A stretch of DNA of 20,752 bases from Roseiarcus sp043739325 (lineage in GTDB: Bacteria > Pseudomonadota > Alphaproteobacteria > Rhizobiales > Beijerinckiaceae), in assembly GCA_043739325.1 (NCBI GenBank), contig JAYUFK010000402.1:1-20752 (forward strand), read 5' to 3'. The translations under genes and the position numbers were made by a program. The notes beneath the pieces are model-generated. The model made no database searches, had not been told where the DNA came from, and saw nothing but the letters and a program-made list of their open reading frames with translations. Position 1 is the first letter of the stretch; every line of letters begins with the position of its first letter. Below are positions 6,732 to 14,284 of the stretch, piece by piece.

Positions 6732-7005
6732 AACCAGTCTTTGGGATTCTGCCGAACTCCTCGACAGCCGGGAGGCGATAGTCGCCTATATCGAGGCGGC
6801 TTTTGAGGACGGCGATCCCTCGGTGATCACCCATGCGCTTGGCGCCGTCGCCCGCGCCAAAGGCATGTCGCAACTTGCCAGGGACGCCGGAGTGACGCGC
6901 GAAGCGTTGTATAAAGCGCTCACGCCGAACGGCGATCCCCGGCTTTCGACCTTCCTAGGCGTTCTCAAAGCGCTCGGCATGAAGGTGAGCGCGCATGCGG
7001 CGTGA
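6721..7005 (+). CDS. HigA-like antitoxin with helix-turn-helix
   Basis: This encodes 94 residues. The N-terminal half (residues 1-45) contains TLETSLWDSAELLDS and IVAYIEAAFEDGD, typical of the putative addiction-module antidote family. Residues about 46-85 form an XRE-like helix-turn-helix: ARAKGMSQLARDAGVTREAL, then YKALTPNGDPRLSTFLGVLKALG. It should neutralise the toxin encoded just upstream and, with it, bind the operon operators. ATG 6721 lies within the last codons of the toxin gene (11-nt overlap), preceded by AAGGAG, so the two are translationally coupled. Toxin-first order is normal for this type. Confidence 0.88.
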   Translation: MTLETSLWDSAELLDSREAIVAYIEAAFEDGDPSVITHALGAVARAKGMSQLARDAGVTREALYKALTPNGDPRLSTFLGVLKALGMKVSAHAA

Positions 7006-7123
7006 CACGATTGCGGCGCGCGTTTCAGTTCTTCCTTAGCCCGCAGGTTATTGATGTTAAGGCCGCACCATGGACTTTCCGAAACATTCACAGGCGCGAC
7101 CGAGAGTAAATGGGTGCTTCGCG

Positions 7124-7351
7124 ATGACATTAATTATCGACAAATTCCGATTGACAGCGTGGGCTGATTCCTGCCTCAGGATCAATCATCTGAACACATT
7201 GTTACAGCGGGAAATCGCCTCAGGCTCGACGGGAAGAGCCGCGGACCTATCCGAACGCGCCAGGATCGCGGCGTGGACACTGTTCAACGAAATGATTGCC
7301 GCAGGCGCTTCGAAGCCTGACGGGTATTGTGAACCGGGCAGCGGGCCATAG
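7124..7351 (+). CDS. Small hypothetical protein, uncertain
   Basis: An open frame of 75 codons reads MTLIIDKFRLTAWADSCL at its start and ends near EPGSGP. The frame extends to an ATG at 7070, which has AAGG 8 nt before it; ATG 7124 has no good ribosome site. The middle (RAADLSERARIAAWTLFNEM) looks like an amphipathic helix, and there is no stop in a stretch with no competing frame. I recognise no family. It could be a real small gene following the toxin-antitoxin pair or chance. The converging gene on the other strand ends at 7431. Confidence 0.35.
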   Translation: MTLIIDKFRLTAWADSCLRINHLNTLLQREIASGSTGRAADLSERARIAAWTLFNEMIAAGASKPDGYCEPGSGP

Positions 7352-7430
7352 GCGCCTCACAAAGTTTGAAGTCCTTTGTCTTCTCTCAATAATTGCGCGT
7401 TTCGGTCGAGAGAATCGGCGCTAGTTTCGC

Positions 7431-8522
7431 TTACCCCCTCGGCGCCCCGATCGTCAGATACAATATCCGCTTCTGCTCCACCCGCCCCCGCGCCACGCTG
7501 TCGAGGATCAATCCGCAGCAGCCGATCAGCGCCGACAGCAACGCCATGCCGGTCGCCAGCACGGCGGTGGGCAGGCGGGGCACGAGGCCGGTGGCCAGAT
7601 ACGTTTCAACAACCGGGATCGCCAGAACAATCGCCATCGCCATCGCGGCGCTGGCCAGCGTGCCAAAGAACACCGCCGGCCGCGTCTCTTTGAGCAGCAG
7701 CGCGAAAGTCGAGAGGATGCGCACGCCATCGCGGACCGAGCGCAGTTTCGACGCCGAGCCTTCCTCGCGCTTGCCGTAGGGCAGCGAGATTTCAGCCGTC
7801 GGCAATTTGAGCTGGCTGGCGTGAACGCAAAGCTCGGTCTCGATCTCGAAGCCGGAGGACAGCGCCGGGAAGCTCTTCACGAAGCGGCGCGAAAAGGCGC
7901 GATAGCCCGAAAAGATATCGTCGAAGCCGGCGCCGAACAGCGTGCGATAGAGCTTGTTGAACAGGCGATTGCCGAAGGCGTGACCGCGCCGGTGCGCGTC
8001 TTCCATCACCTTGGCGCGGGCGCCCACGACCATGTCGATGTTGTCGTTCTCGATCGCGGCGATGAGTTTGGGCGCCGAGGCGGCGTCGTAGGTGCCGTCG
8101 CCGTCGGCCATGAGATAAATATCGGCGTCGATATCGGCGAACATGCGGCGCACGACATTGCCCTTGCCCGCGCGGGATTCGCTGTGAACCTCGGCGCCCG
8201 CGATGCGGGCGATCTGCGCGGTCTGGTCGGTCGAGGCATTGTCGAACACCACGATACGCGCATTGGGCAGCGCGGCGCGAAACTCGGCGACGACGCGGGC
8301 GATCGCGGCGGCTTCGTTGTGGCAGGGCAGAACCACGGCGACCCGAAGCGGTCGCGGCGCCGCTTCGAGCGCTTCGTCCCCATGCGGCGTCGCGGCGCGC
8401 AACAGCCGCGTCAGGCTGTCGATCTCGCTGACGCTTGAGCGCCGCAGCGCCCGGGCGCGTTCGTTAATCGGCATTAAACTCTCAACCCCGCAATAACGGA
8501 CCTTGCCGTTCAGCGCGATCAT
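7431..8522 (-). CDS. Family 2 glycosyltransferase with C-terminal membrane helices (DPM1/GtrB-like)
   Basis: This encodes 363 residues from ATG 8522, or 347 from ATG 8474 (MPINERARAL), which has a weak GAG-type ribosome site; the first option has none, so the start is unsure. The GT-A domain shows RVAVVLPCHNEAAAIARVV (nucleotide-sugar site), VFDNASTDQT, a GKGNVVRRMF segment, the metal-binding YLMADGDGTYD (DxD-like DGD) and SGYRAFSRRFVKSFP. Two membrane helices follow, VFFGTLASAAMAMAIVLA and the segment around ALLSALIGCCGLILDSV. The layout resembles polyprenyl-phosphate glycosyltransferases, which load a sugar onto a lipid carrier at the inner membrane for envelope polysaccharide synthesis. 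Sugar and acceptor cannot be deduced. The adjacent genes give no pathway. Confidence 0.87.
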   Translation of the reverse strand: MIALNGKVRYCGVESLMPINERARALRRSSVSEIDSLTRLLRAATPHGDEALEAAPRPLRVAVVLPCHNEAAAIARVVAEFRAALPNARIVVFDNASTDQTAQIARIAGAEVHSESRAGKGNVVRRMFADIDADIYLMADGDGTYDAASAPKLIAAIENDNIDMVVGARAKVMEDAHRRGHAFGNRLFNKLYRTLFGAGFDDIFSGYRAFSRRFVKSFPALSSGFEIETELCVHASQLKLPTAEISLPYGKREEGSASKLRSVRDGVRILSTFALLLKETRPAVFFGTLASAAMAMAIVLAIPVVETYLATGLVPRLPTAVLATGMALLSALIGCCGLILDSVARGRVEQKRILYLTIGAPRG

Positions 8523-8624
8523 GCCGGGTGAATGGTTGCGGGTTGGTGAAAACTCGCGCCGCTTTTGTCGGTATTCCCGACAGCCAAGAAGTTTTTCTGG
8601 CCGCGATGCAGACGGGGCGCTCTC

Positions 8625-9935
8625 CTATTGCCCGCTCTTCACCGCCCGCCCCGCGACATAGGTCTCGCTCACGGCGCGATCGTCGCCCATCATCATCAGG
8701 ATGAACAGCTCCTCGGCGAGGTCGCCTTGCACGCTCTCCATCCGATGCGCCATCGCGGCGGTCGCGCGCGAATCGAGCACGACGATATCGGCTTCAAGCC
8801 CAGGAGCCAGCGAGCCGATGCGATCCTGCAAACCGAGCGCGCGCGCGTTGCCAAGCGTCATTTGATAAAATGCCTGCGCCGCCGGCCACGTCTGGCCGCG
8901 CAGTTGCAACACTTTGTAGCCCTCGGCGGCGGTTTGCAGCATCGAATAGCTCGTGCCGCCGCCGACATCGGTCGCCAGCGACACGCGCACGGATTGTTCC
9001 TGCAATCCCTTCATGTCGAACAATCCCGAGCCAAGGAACAGGTTCGAGGTCGGACAGAACGCGGCGACCGAGCGCGTCTCGGCGAGCGATGCGATCTCCG
9101 AGGGTTCCAGGTGAATGCAATGGCCGAACACCGAGCGCGGGCCGAGCAGGCCGTAGCGTTCGTAGACTTCCAGATAAGTCATCGTCCATGGAAATAATTG
9201 TTTGACCAGCGCGATTTCGGCGTGGTTCTCGTCGAGATGCGTCTGCATGTAAACGCCGGGATTTTCGCGCAGCAGCGCGCCGGAAGCTTCTAACTGCGCT
9301 TCGCTCGATGTCACGGCAAAGCGCGGCGTCACGGCGTAGTCGAGCCGCCCGCGTCCGTTCCAGCGCTTGATCAGCGCCTTGCTTTCGTCATAGCCGCGTT
9401 GCGGCGTGTCGCTTAAAGCTTCGGGCGCGTTGCGGTCCATTAACGCCTTGCCGGCGATCATCCGCATGTCGCGCTTCTCGCTCTCGGCGAAGAACGCTTC
9501 GACGGATTCGGGATGCACGGTGCAATACACCATTGCCGTCGTCGTGCCGCAGCGCGTCAGCTCGTCGAGAAAGAATTTTGCGACAATGTCGGCATGGCGG
9601 GGATCGCGCAGTTTCTGCTCTTCGACAAATGTGTATTTGTGCAGCCATTCGAGCAATTGCGCGCCGTAGGAAGCGATGACGCGGGTTTGCGGATAGTGGA
9701 TATGCGTGTCGATAAAACCGGGGGAAATGAGCTTGCCCGAGTGATCGTCGACAACAGCGCCCCGAGGCGCGCGCGCGATGATCGCGGCGGCTTCGCCAAT
9801 CGACGCGATGATTCCATTTTGCATCAGAATGGCGCCGTCCTCGATATATTTGAGCGCGCCGGCGCCGACGACGCGCGGCTCGTCGGCGAACCAGACCAGG
9901 CAACCGCGCAGCACGCGATCGGGCGCCGCGGTCAA
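8625..9935 (-). CDS. guaD: Guanine deaminase
   Basis: This 436-residue amidohydrolase converts guanine to xanthine and ammonia. It shows the metal motif PGFIDTHIHYPQ (His78, His80), the guanine-deaminase segment YGAQLLEWLHKYTFVEEQK, TPRFAVTSS, QTHLDENHAEI, FGHCIHLEPSE and the terminal metal Asp in ATDVGGGTSYSM. The length is typical (about 435). The start is TTG (9935-9933), with GGAG 8 nt upstream; it overlaps the stop of the preceding gene in the form TTGA, showing translational coupling with the allantoinase-decarboxylase fusion. No ATG alternative fits, since the N-terminal MTAAPDRVLRG already looks complete. It lies 102 bp upstream of the glycosyltransferase on the same strand. Confidence 0.94.
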   Translation of the reverse strand: MTAAPDRVLRGCLVWFADEPRVVGAGALKYIEDGAILMQNGIIASIGEAAAIIARAPRGAVVDDHSGKLISPGFIDTHIHYPQTRVIASYGAQLLEWLHKYTFVEEQKLRDPRHADIVAKFFLDELTRCGTTTAMVYCTVHPESVEAFFAESEKRDMRMIAGKALMDRNAPEALSDTPQRGYDESKALIKRWNGRGRLDYAVTPRFAVTSSEAQLEASGALLRENPGVYMQTHLDENHAEIALVKQLFPWTMTYLEVYERYGLLGPRSVFGHCIHLEPSEIASLAETRSVAAFCPTSNLFLGSGLFDMKGLQEQSVRVSLATDVGGGTSYSMLQTAAEGYKVLQLRGQTWPAAQAFYQMTLGNARALGLQDRIGSLAPGLEADIVVLDSRATAAMAHRMESVQGDLAEELFILMMMGDDRAVSETYVAGRAVKSGQ

Positions 9936-11350
9936 GGCAATATCTCCCGCAGACGCAACGCCGCGATATTGTTCACTTGCTCAAGCGCGGTTTCAAACTC
10001 GGTTGCCTTGCCATGGTTCAGCCGTTGTTCAAAAGCAGCGACAATGTCGGCTTTGGTCTTGCCCTTGACCGCCATGATGAAGGGAAAGCCAAAGCGCGCG
10101 CGATAGGAATCGTTGAGATGAGTGAAGCGCGCCAACTCGTCGGCGCTGAGTTGATCGAGCCCTGCGCCCGCCTGTTCGCCGGTCGATTCCGCCGTCAGCT
10201 TTTTCGATAACGCGAGCTTGCCGGCAAGGTCTGGATGCGCGTTGACAAGCGCCAGCTTGGCGTCCTGCGAGCCGCCCGCCATGGCGCGCGCCATCGCCGC
10301 CGCCAGTCCCGCCGCGCTGTCCGCATCGGCGCCAAACCCGGCCGCATGCGCCGCCGCCGCGACCCACGGCGAATGCTCGTAGACGCCGCCAAACCGCTCG
10401 ACGAACAATGTGCGCCCAAGCGCCGACGGCCTCCAGCCGCCCGCCGGCGCATGTCGGCGAATCCAGTGGCGCGCGATGTCGAGCCGCGTCGCGACCCAGA
10501 CCTTGTCGTGGCCCGCGACGTAGTCGAGAAACCGCGCCAGCGACGCCGCGCGGCCGGGGCGCCCGACAAGGCGGCAATGCAAGCCGATCGACAGCATTTT
10601 TGGCGCAACATCGCCCTCGGCGTAAAGCGTGTCGAACGAATCTTTCAGGTAAGCGTAGAACTGATCGCCGGAATTGAAACCTTGCGGCGCGGCAAAGCGC
10701 ATGTCGTTGGAATCGAGCGTATAGGGAACGATGAGCTGCGGCCCCTTCGGTCCGTCGGCCCAATAGGGCAGATCGTCGGCATACGAGTCGGCGCAGTAGA
10801 CAAAGCCGCCTTCTTCCATCGCCAGCGGGATCGAATTGATTGAGGTGCGGCCTTGATAGAAACCGAGCGGGCGCTCGCCGGCGCAGGCGGTGTGAATCGC
10901 GACGGCCTCGGTAATATGTTTCGCCTCGACCTCGCGCGCAATGTCGCGATAGTCGATCCATTTGTAGCCGTGGCTGGCGATTTCCCAGCCGGCTTCGTTC
11001 ATCGCCGCGACCGCTTGCGGGTTACGCGCCATCGCGGTGGCGATGCTGAACATTGTCACCGGCATTTCGCGCTGCGTGAACATCCGGTGCAGGCGCCAGA
11101 AGCCGGCGCGCGAGCCGTATTCGTAGATCGATTCCATGTTCATGTGGCGCTGGCCGGGCCACGGCGACGCGCCGACGATTTCCGACAGGAAAGCCTCCGA
11201 GGCGGCGTCGCCGTGCAAAATATTGTTCTCGCCGCCCTCTTCGTAATTGATGACGAATTGCAACGCCACGCGGGCGCCATTGGGCCAGTCGGCGAACGGC
11301 GGCGTGCGGCCATAGCCGATCATGTCGCGAGGATATTTGTCTCCGGTCAT
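9932..11350 (-). CDS. puuE-uraD: Bifunctional allantoinase (PuuE) / OHCU decarboxylase (UraD) fusion
   Basis: This encodes 472 residues. Residues 1 to about 305 are a polysaccharide-deacetylase-like PuuE allantoinase: YPRDMIGYGRTPP, INYEEGGENNILHGD, EYGSRAGFWRL, GWEIASHGYKWIDY and GLHCRLVGRPGR. It hydrolyses allantoin to allantoate. Residues about 308-472 are an OHCU decarboxylase: LFVERFGGVYEHSPWV, the catalytic-His motif NAHPDLAGK, EQAGAGLDQL, ARFGFPFIMAVKG and ALEQVNNIAALR. It produces S-allantoin from the urate-oxidation intermediate. The two domains catalyse consecutive steps. ATG 11350 has GAGGA at good spacing; the frame is open further to 11773 only through a palindromic repeat. The downstream guaD overlaps. 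Urate oxidase and HIU hydrolase genes are not in the window. Confidence 0.93.
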   Translation of the reverse strand: MTGDKYPRDMIGYGRTPPFADWPNGARVALQFVINYEEGGENNILHGDAASEAFLSEIVGASPWPGQRHMNMESIYEYGSRAGFWRLHRMFTQREMPVTMFSIATAMARNPQAVAAMNEAGWEIASHGYKWIDYRDIAREVEAKHITEAVAIHTACAGERPLGFYQGRTSINSIPLAMEEGGFVYCADSYADDLPYWADGPKGPQLIVPYTLDSNDMRFAAPQGFNSGDQFYAYLKDSFDTLYAEGDVAPKMLSIGLHCRLVGRPGRAASLARFLDYVAGHDKVWVATRLDIARHWIRRHAPAGGWRPSALGRTLFVERFGGVYEHSPWVAAAAHAAGFGADADSAAGLAAAMARAMAGGSQDAKLALVNAHPDLAGKLALSKKLTAESTGEQAGAGLDQLSADELARFTHLNDSYRARFGFPFIMAVKGKTKADIVAAFEQRLNHGKATEFETALEQVNNIAALRLREILP

Positions 11351-11407
11351 CGCTTCCTCGTCATTCAGCCGCGCAACATGAAGGCGCCTTCTGCCGCACG
11401 GAATTTT

Positions 11408-11490
11408 TGTCATTCCCGCGAACGCGGGAATCCAGGCTAAGCCCCTGTTCTTGTCCCCAAGTCTGGATTCCCGCTTTCGCGGGAATGACA
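11408..11490. repeat. 83-bp inverted repeat, REP-like (ATTCCCGCG family)
   Basis: Two 28-nt arms (11408-11435, 11463-11490) are reverse complements with one mismatch. Each arm also carries a self-palindrome, ATTCCCGCG...CGCGGGAAT. The loop is 27 nt. The element lies between the divergently transcribed puuE-uraD and crotonase genes, so it is not a terminator in either operon. This ATTCCCGC/GCGGGAAT design is a very common intergenic repeat in proteobacteria. Confidence 0.85.
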
Positions 11491-11621
11491 TCTGTTGTGA
11501 TTTAGGCGCGGCGAGTAGGCATAGCCTACGACAGCCCGGGCGGCCCTCCAAATTCGTGCGAAACTGATTGCGGTTTGGCGGGAAATTTGCGCGGGCGACA
11601 AGTTTGCGCCAAACCTGCCGT

Positions 11622-12425
11622 ATGGACGAAATCAGTGTGAAGATTGATGCGCCTTTCGCGCACATCCGCCTCAACCGGCCCGGGCGGCGCAACGCCATGT
11701 CCCGCGCCATGTGGGGCGCGCTGCCGGAGATTTGCGCCAAGATCGAAGCGGCCAGCGACGCGCTTGTCGTCATCGTTGAAGGCGCCGGCGGGCATTTTTG
11801 CGTTGGCGCCGATATCTCGGAATTTGGCGAGGTCTATCGCGATGCGGCCGCGACGCATGATTATGTCGACGCCATTCAAACCGCGCTGAACGCGCTCGCT
11901 ATGCTGGACCGACCGGTCATCGCCAGGATCGAAGGCAATTGCGTCGGCGGCGGGCTCGCGCTGGCGATGGCCTGCGATCTCAGGTTTTGCGCCAACGACG
12001 CGTTTCTCGCGATCACGCCGGCCAAGCTCGGCCTGCTCTACGGCTTTGCCGAGACCAAGCGGCTTGTCGAACTCGTCGGCCCTTCGCGGGCGAAGGACTT
12101 GCTGTTCACCGGTCGCCGCATCCTCCCCGCCGAAGCGCTGGCGATCGGGCTGGCGGACCGCGTCGTCCCGCCCGGCGATCTCGAGGCGAGCGTCAAGACC
12201 TACGCCGGGGAACTTAGCGCCCTGAGCCAGCATTCGATCCGCGGCGCCAAGACCGCCATCGCGGCGATTTCCGACGGACTTGATCGGGAGAACGCGAGCT
12301 TTCGCGCGCTGGTCGAACACGCCGCGTTGGGCGAGGATTTCAGCGAGGGCCGAAAAGCATTCGGCGAGAAACGCCCGGCGAAATTCACATTTCGCGGTAA
12401 GGTTGGACCGCTTCCGACGCCCTGA
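11622..12425 (+). CDS. Enoyl-CoA hydratase/isomerase (crotonase) family protein
   Basis: This encodes 267 residues of the crotonase fold, which binds acyl-CoA thioesters and stabilises an enolate in an oxyanion hole. It shows HIRLNRPGRRNAMS, GAGGHFCVGADISEF (CoA and oxyanion region), IEGNCVGGGLALAMACDLR and FLAITPAKLGLLYGF. Both glutamates that make classical enoyl-CoA hydratase active are replaced: the position after GGG-x is Ala113 and the PE motif is Pro133-Ala134. It therefore probably does not perform simple hydration; isomerase, decarboxylase or hydrolase roles are possible. The C-terminal segment (SEGRKAFGEKRPAKF) is typical. ATG 11622 lacks a clear ribosome site; the frame is open to 11568 but the fold starts here. 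It is convergent with the extensin gene. Confidence 0.9.
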   Translation: MDEISVKIDAPFAHIRLNRPGRRNAMSRAMWGALPEICAKIEAASDALVVIVEGAGGHFCVGADISEFGEVYRDAAATHDYVDAIQTALNALAMLDRPVIARIEGNCVGGGLALAMACDLRFCANDAFLAITPAKLGLLYGFAETKRLVELVGPSRAKDLLFTGRRILPAEALAIGLADRVVPPGDLEASVKTYAGELSALSQHSIRGAKTAIAAISDGLDRENASFRALVEHAALGEDFSEGRKAFGEKRPAKFTFRGKVGPLPTP

Positions 12426-12430
12426 ACCGC

Positions 12431-13372
12431 CTACTCGTCCCGCGAGCCCGCGATCGACGAAGTAATATCCCAATCCACCGGCTTGCCCTCGCTCGCCCGC
12501 GGCGCAACGCGGGGCGGCGGCTCGCCGCCGTAATAGGCGTTCAGCGCGGGCGGCAGCGCGCCGTCAAGACCGTGGATCGCCATCGCTCCGCTGGCCGGGC
12601 TGGCGGGCGCGCGCGCAACGTCCATCGGTTCCTCGATATCGGGCGCGGGCGGCAGATTGTCCTGCGGCTGCGGCGTCGGCAGCAGGCTTGGCGCGGGCGT
12701 CGGTTTGCAATAGCGGCGCGGCCCGGTGTTGGTCTGGCCGTGCATCGCCAGATCCATGTGGATGTGATTGTAGTGAAACACGTCGGCGCTGGGGCCGAGC
12801 ACCGTGGTGAAATGCTGGCAGGCGCCGGCATGCACTTCGTGCAGGAACGCCGATTCCTGCGTGTCCGCCTTCTTCCAGTCGCCGACCACGCTGATGAGGC
12901 GCCCGTCCGCCAGCTTGAAGCCGCCGACATCGATGGCGTTGCCGAACGCATGTTCGGACAATTGCGCGCCGTGAATATTGTCGACCGAGCGGCAGCTATA
13001 GGCGCCCATCGCGCTCAAGCCGACGACTGGCTGGCCAAATCGCGCCTGCGCGATCGGCTGCACGACTTCGTTCAGCCACGCCTCCAGCGCGGGGATCATC
13101 GAACAATCCAACGTCACCGCCTGCTCCACCGCCACCGCGCCGCCGTTCAGGCCGGACACCGTGAACGGATGCACCATGCCGCAAATCCCCGGCCCATCGA
13201 TGGAATTCTTCGGCGTGATGAATTCCGAGGGCTGGACTTGTCCGCGCGCGAGACAGGCGTTCTCGGCTTGCGTGCGCCACGCCGGGCGCTCGGCGCGTTC
13301 AAAAACCCCGCAGCTCGACAGCGAGAAAAGCGCCAAAGCGCTGAGGAGAGTTGGCAATACGCGACGCGCCAT
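12431..13372 (-). CDS. Extensin-like family lipoprotein, putative peptidoglycan peptidase fold
   Basis: This encodes 313 residues. A lipoprotein signal (LALFSLSSCG, lipobox Cys21) anchors it outside the inner membrane. Residues about 35-225 form the extensin-like C-terminal domain, which is Cys-rich (40, 64, 90, 127, 185) and has GAYSCRSV, SEHAFGNAIDVGGF and HYNHIHMDLAMHG. His141, Asp148 and His203/His205 fit the HxxxxxxD...HxH zinc site of M15/M74-type D,D-peptidases, suggesting a cell-wall role; this is inferred from motif resemblance. The last ~90 residues are a Pro/Ala-rich low-complexity tail. ATG 13372 has no strong ribosome site. Its stop is 5 bp from that of the crotonase gene. It is divergent from DUF1007, with a palindromic repeat between. 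Confidence 0.9.
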   Translation of the reverse strand: MARRVLPTLLSALALFSLSSCGVFERAERPAWRTQAENACLARGQVQPSEFITPKNSIDGPGICGMVHPFTVSGLNGGAVAVEQAVTLDCSMIPALEAWLNEVVQPIAQARFGQPVVGLSAMGAYSCRSVDNIHGAQLSEHAFGNAIDVGGFKLADGRLISVVGDWKKADTQESAFLHEVHAGACQHFTTVLGPSADVFHYNHIHMDLAMHGQTNTGPRRYCKPTPAPSLLPTPQPQDNLPPAPDIEEPMDVARAPASPASGAMAIHGLDGALPPALNAYYGGEPPPRVAPRASEGKPVDWDITSSIAGSRDE

Positions 13373-13422
13373 TGCATCAAAATGCGCGGATTGTTTTAAG
13401 AAATGTTAAAGGGATGGGAGTT

Positions 13423-13530
13423 CGCCCCTTCGCCCGCTTGCGGGAGAGGGTAGTGCGAAGCGCCGGATGAGGGCTTCTGGACCAAGAACCCTCACCCCGC
13501 CCCTCTCCCGCTCGCGGGAGAGGGGGCGCC
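13423..13530. repeat. Inverted repeat pair between divergent genes
   Basis: Left copy (about 13423-13450) and right copy (about 13502-13530) are imperfect reverse complements. Each is centred on a hairpin, CCCGCTTGCGGG or CCCGCTCGCGGG, flanked by GAGAGGG. The spacer has a further pair, GATGAGGG and CCCTCACC. The whole lies between divergent promoters, so it cannot serve as a terminator for either flanking gene. It has the same general style as the element at 3844-4023 (CCGGATG plus CCCT/AGGG blocks), so both may belong to one repeat superfamily. Confidence 0.7.
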
Positions 13531-13615
13531 TTCCGCTCAGCCATCTTCGCGCCCGAATTGGCTTGCATGGGCTAGCCGCCTTATACTTCCCTCAAGGATT
13601 CGGCAGGACTCGACT

Positions 13616-14284
13616 TTGGACAAATCGTGCAAGGCGCGCTGGCGCCAGACCATCGGCGCGACTGTTGCCGTGCTTGCGGCGCTTGCCAGTATCGCGCCGG
13701 CGAGCGCGCATCCGCATGTCTGGGTCACCGTGCGCAGTCAGATCGCGTTCGCGCCGGACGGTAAAGTCGCTTCGATCATTCACGACTGGACGTTCGACGA
13801 GATGTATTCGTCTTTCGCGGTGCAGGGTCTGGCCAAGCCGGGCGAACTCGCCAGGCGCGAGGATTTCGCGCCGCTGGCCAAGGAGAACGCCGGCGGCCTC
13901 GCCGACATCGGTTATTTCACCACGGTGAAGATCAATGGCAAGCCGGTCGAATTTGGCAGCGTCACCGACTATTGGATGGAGGAGCGGGCGGACCATCTCG
14001 TCACCTTCCATGTCGTCCTGCCGCTGAAGACGCCCGAGGCTCCAGGCAAGTTTTTCACGCTGCTGGTGGCCGACCCCGAGTTCTTCATCGATTTCGAGTA
14101 CGACGATCATGACGCGGTGACGCTGGTTTCGGCGCCATCGGGTTGCTCCAGCTCCCTCACCAAGCCAGGCGGGCTCGCGTCTGACGACAAGAAGAAGCTC
14201 GACGAGTCGTTTTTCACCAATCTCTCGCCCGGCGCCAATTTCGGCTTCAAGATGGCCAGCCGGGCCATCGTCGCGTGCCCATGA
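13616..14284 (+). CDS. DUF1007 family periplasmic protein, partner of NicO transporter
   Basis: This encodes 222 residues. A signal peptide is clear (basic DKSCKARWR, hydrophobic core TIGATVAVLAALASIAP, cleavage after ASA). The mature protein begins HPHVWVTVRS, the hallmark N-terminus of DUF1007 proteins, with DWTFDEMYSSF, ENAGGLADIGYFT and a long beta-rich body. DUF1007 proteins are usually encoded next to NicO-type nickel/cobalt exporters and are thought to bind metal in the periplasm through the N-terminal His residues; the mechanism is inferred. The start is TTG (13616-13618), with AGGA about 7 nt upstream. The stop overlaps the next start as ATGA, so the two genes are translationally coupled. 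Confidence 0.88.
   Translation: MDKSCKARWRQTIGATVAVLAALASIAPASAHPHVWVTVRSQIAFAPDGKVASIIHDWTFDEMYSSFAVQGLAKPGELARREDFAPLAKENAGGLADIGYFTTVKINGKPVEFGSVTDYWMEERADHLVTFHVVLPLKTPEAPGKFFTLLVADPEFFIDFEYDDHDAVTLVSAPSGCSSSLTKPGGLASDDKKKLDESFFTNLSPGANFGFKMASRAIVACP

Noticed and set aside
8545..8600. Terminator between guaD and the glycosyltransferase gene (GTCGG/CCGAC hairpin)
   Set aside because: The hairpin lacks a U-tract on the minus strand, where it would need one, and the stem is only 5 bp.
11526..12473. 315-codon minus-strand frame
   Set aside because: It is antisense to the crotonase gene, which has clear family motifs.
12572..13399. 275-codon plus-strand frame
   Set aside because: It is antisense to the extensin-like gene, with Arg/His-rich shadow composition.
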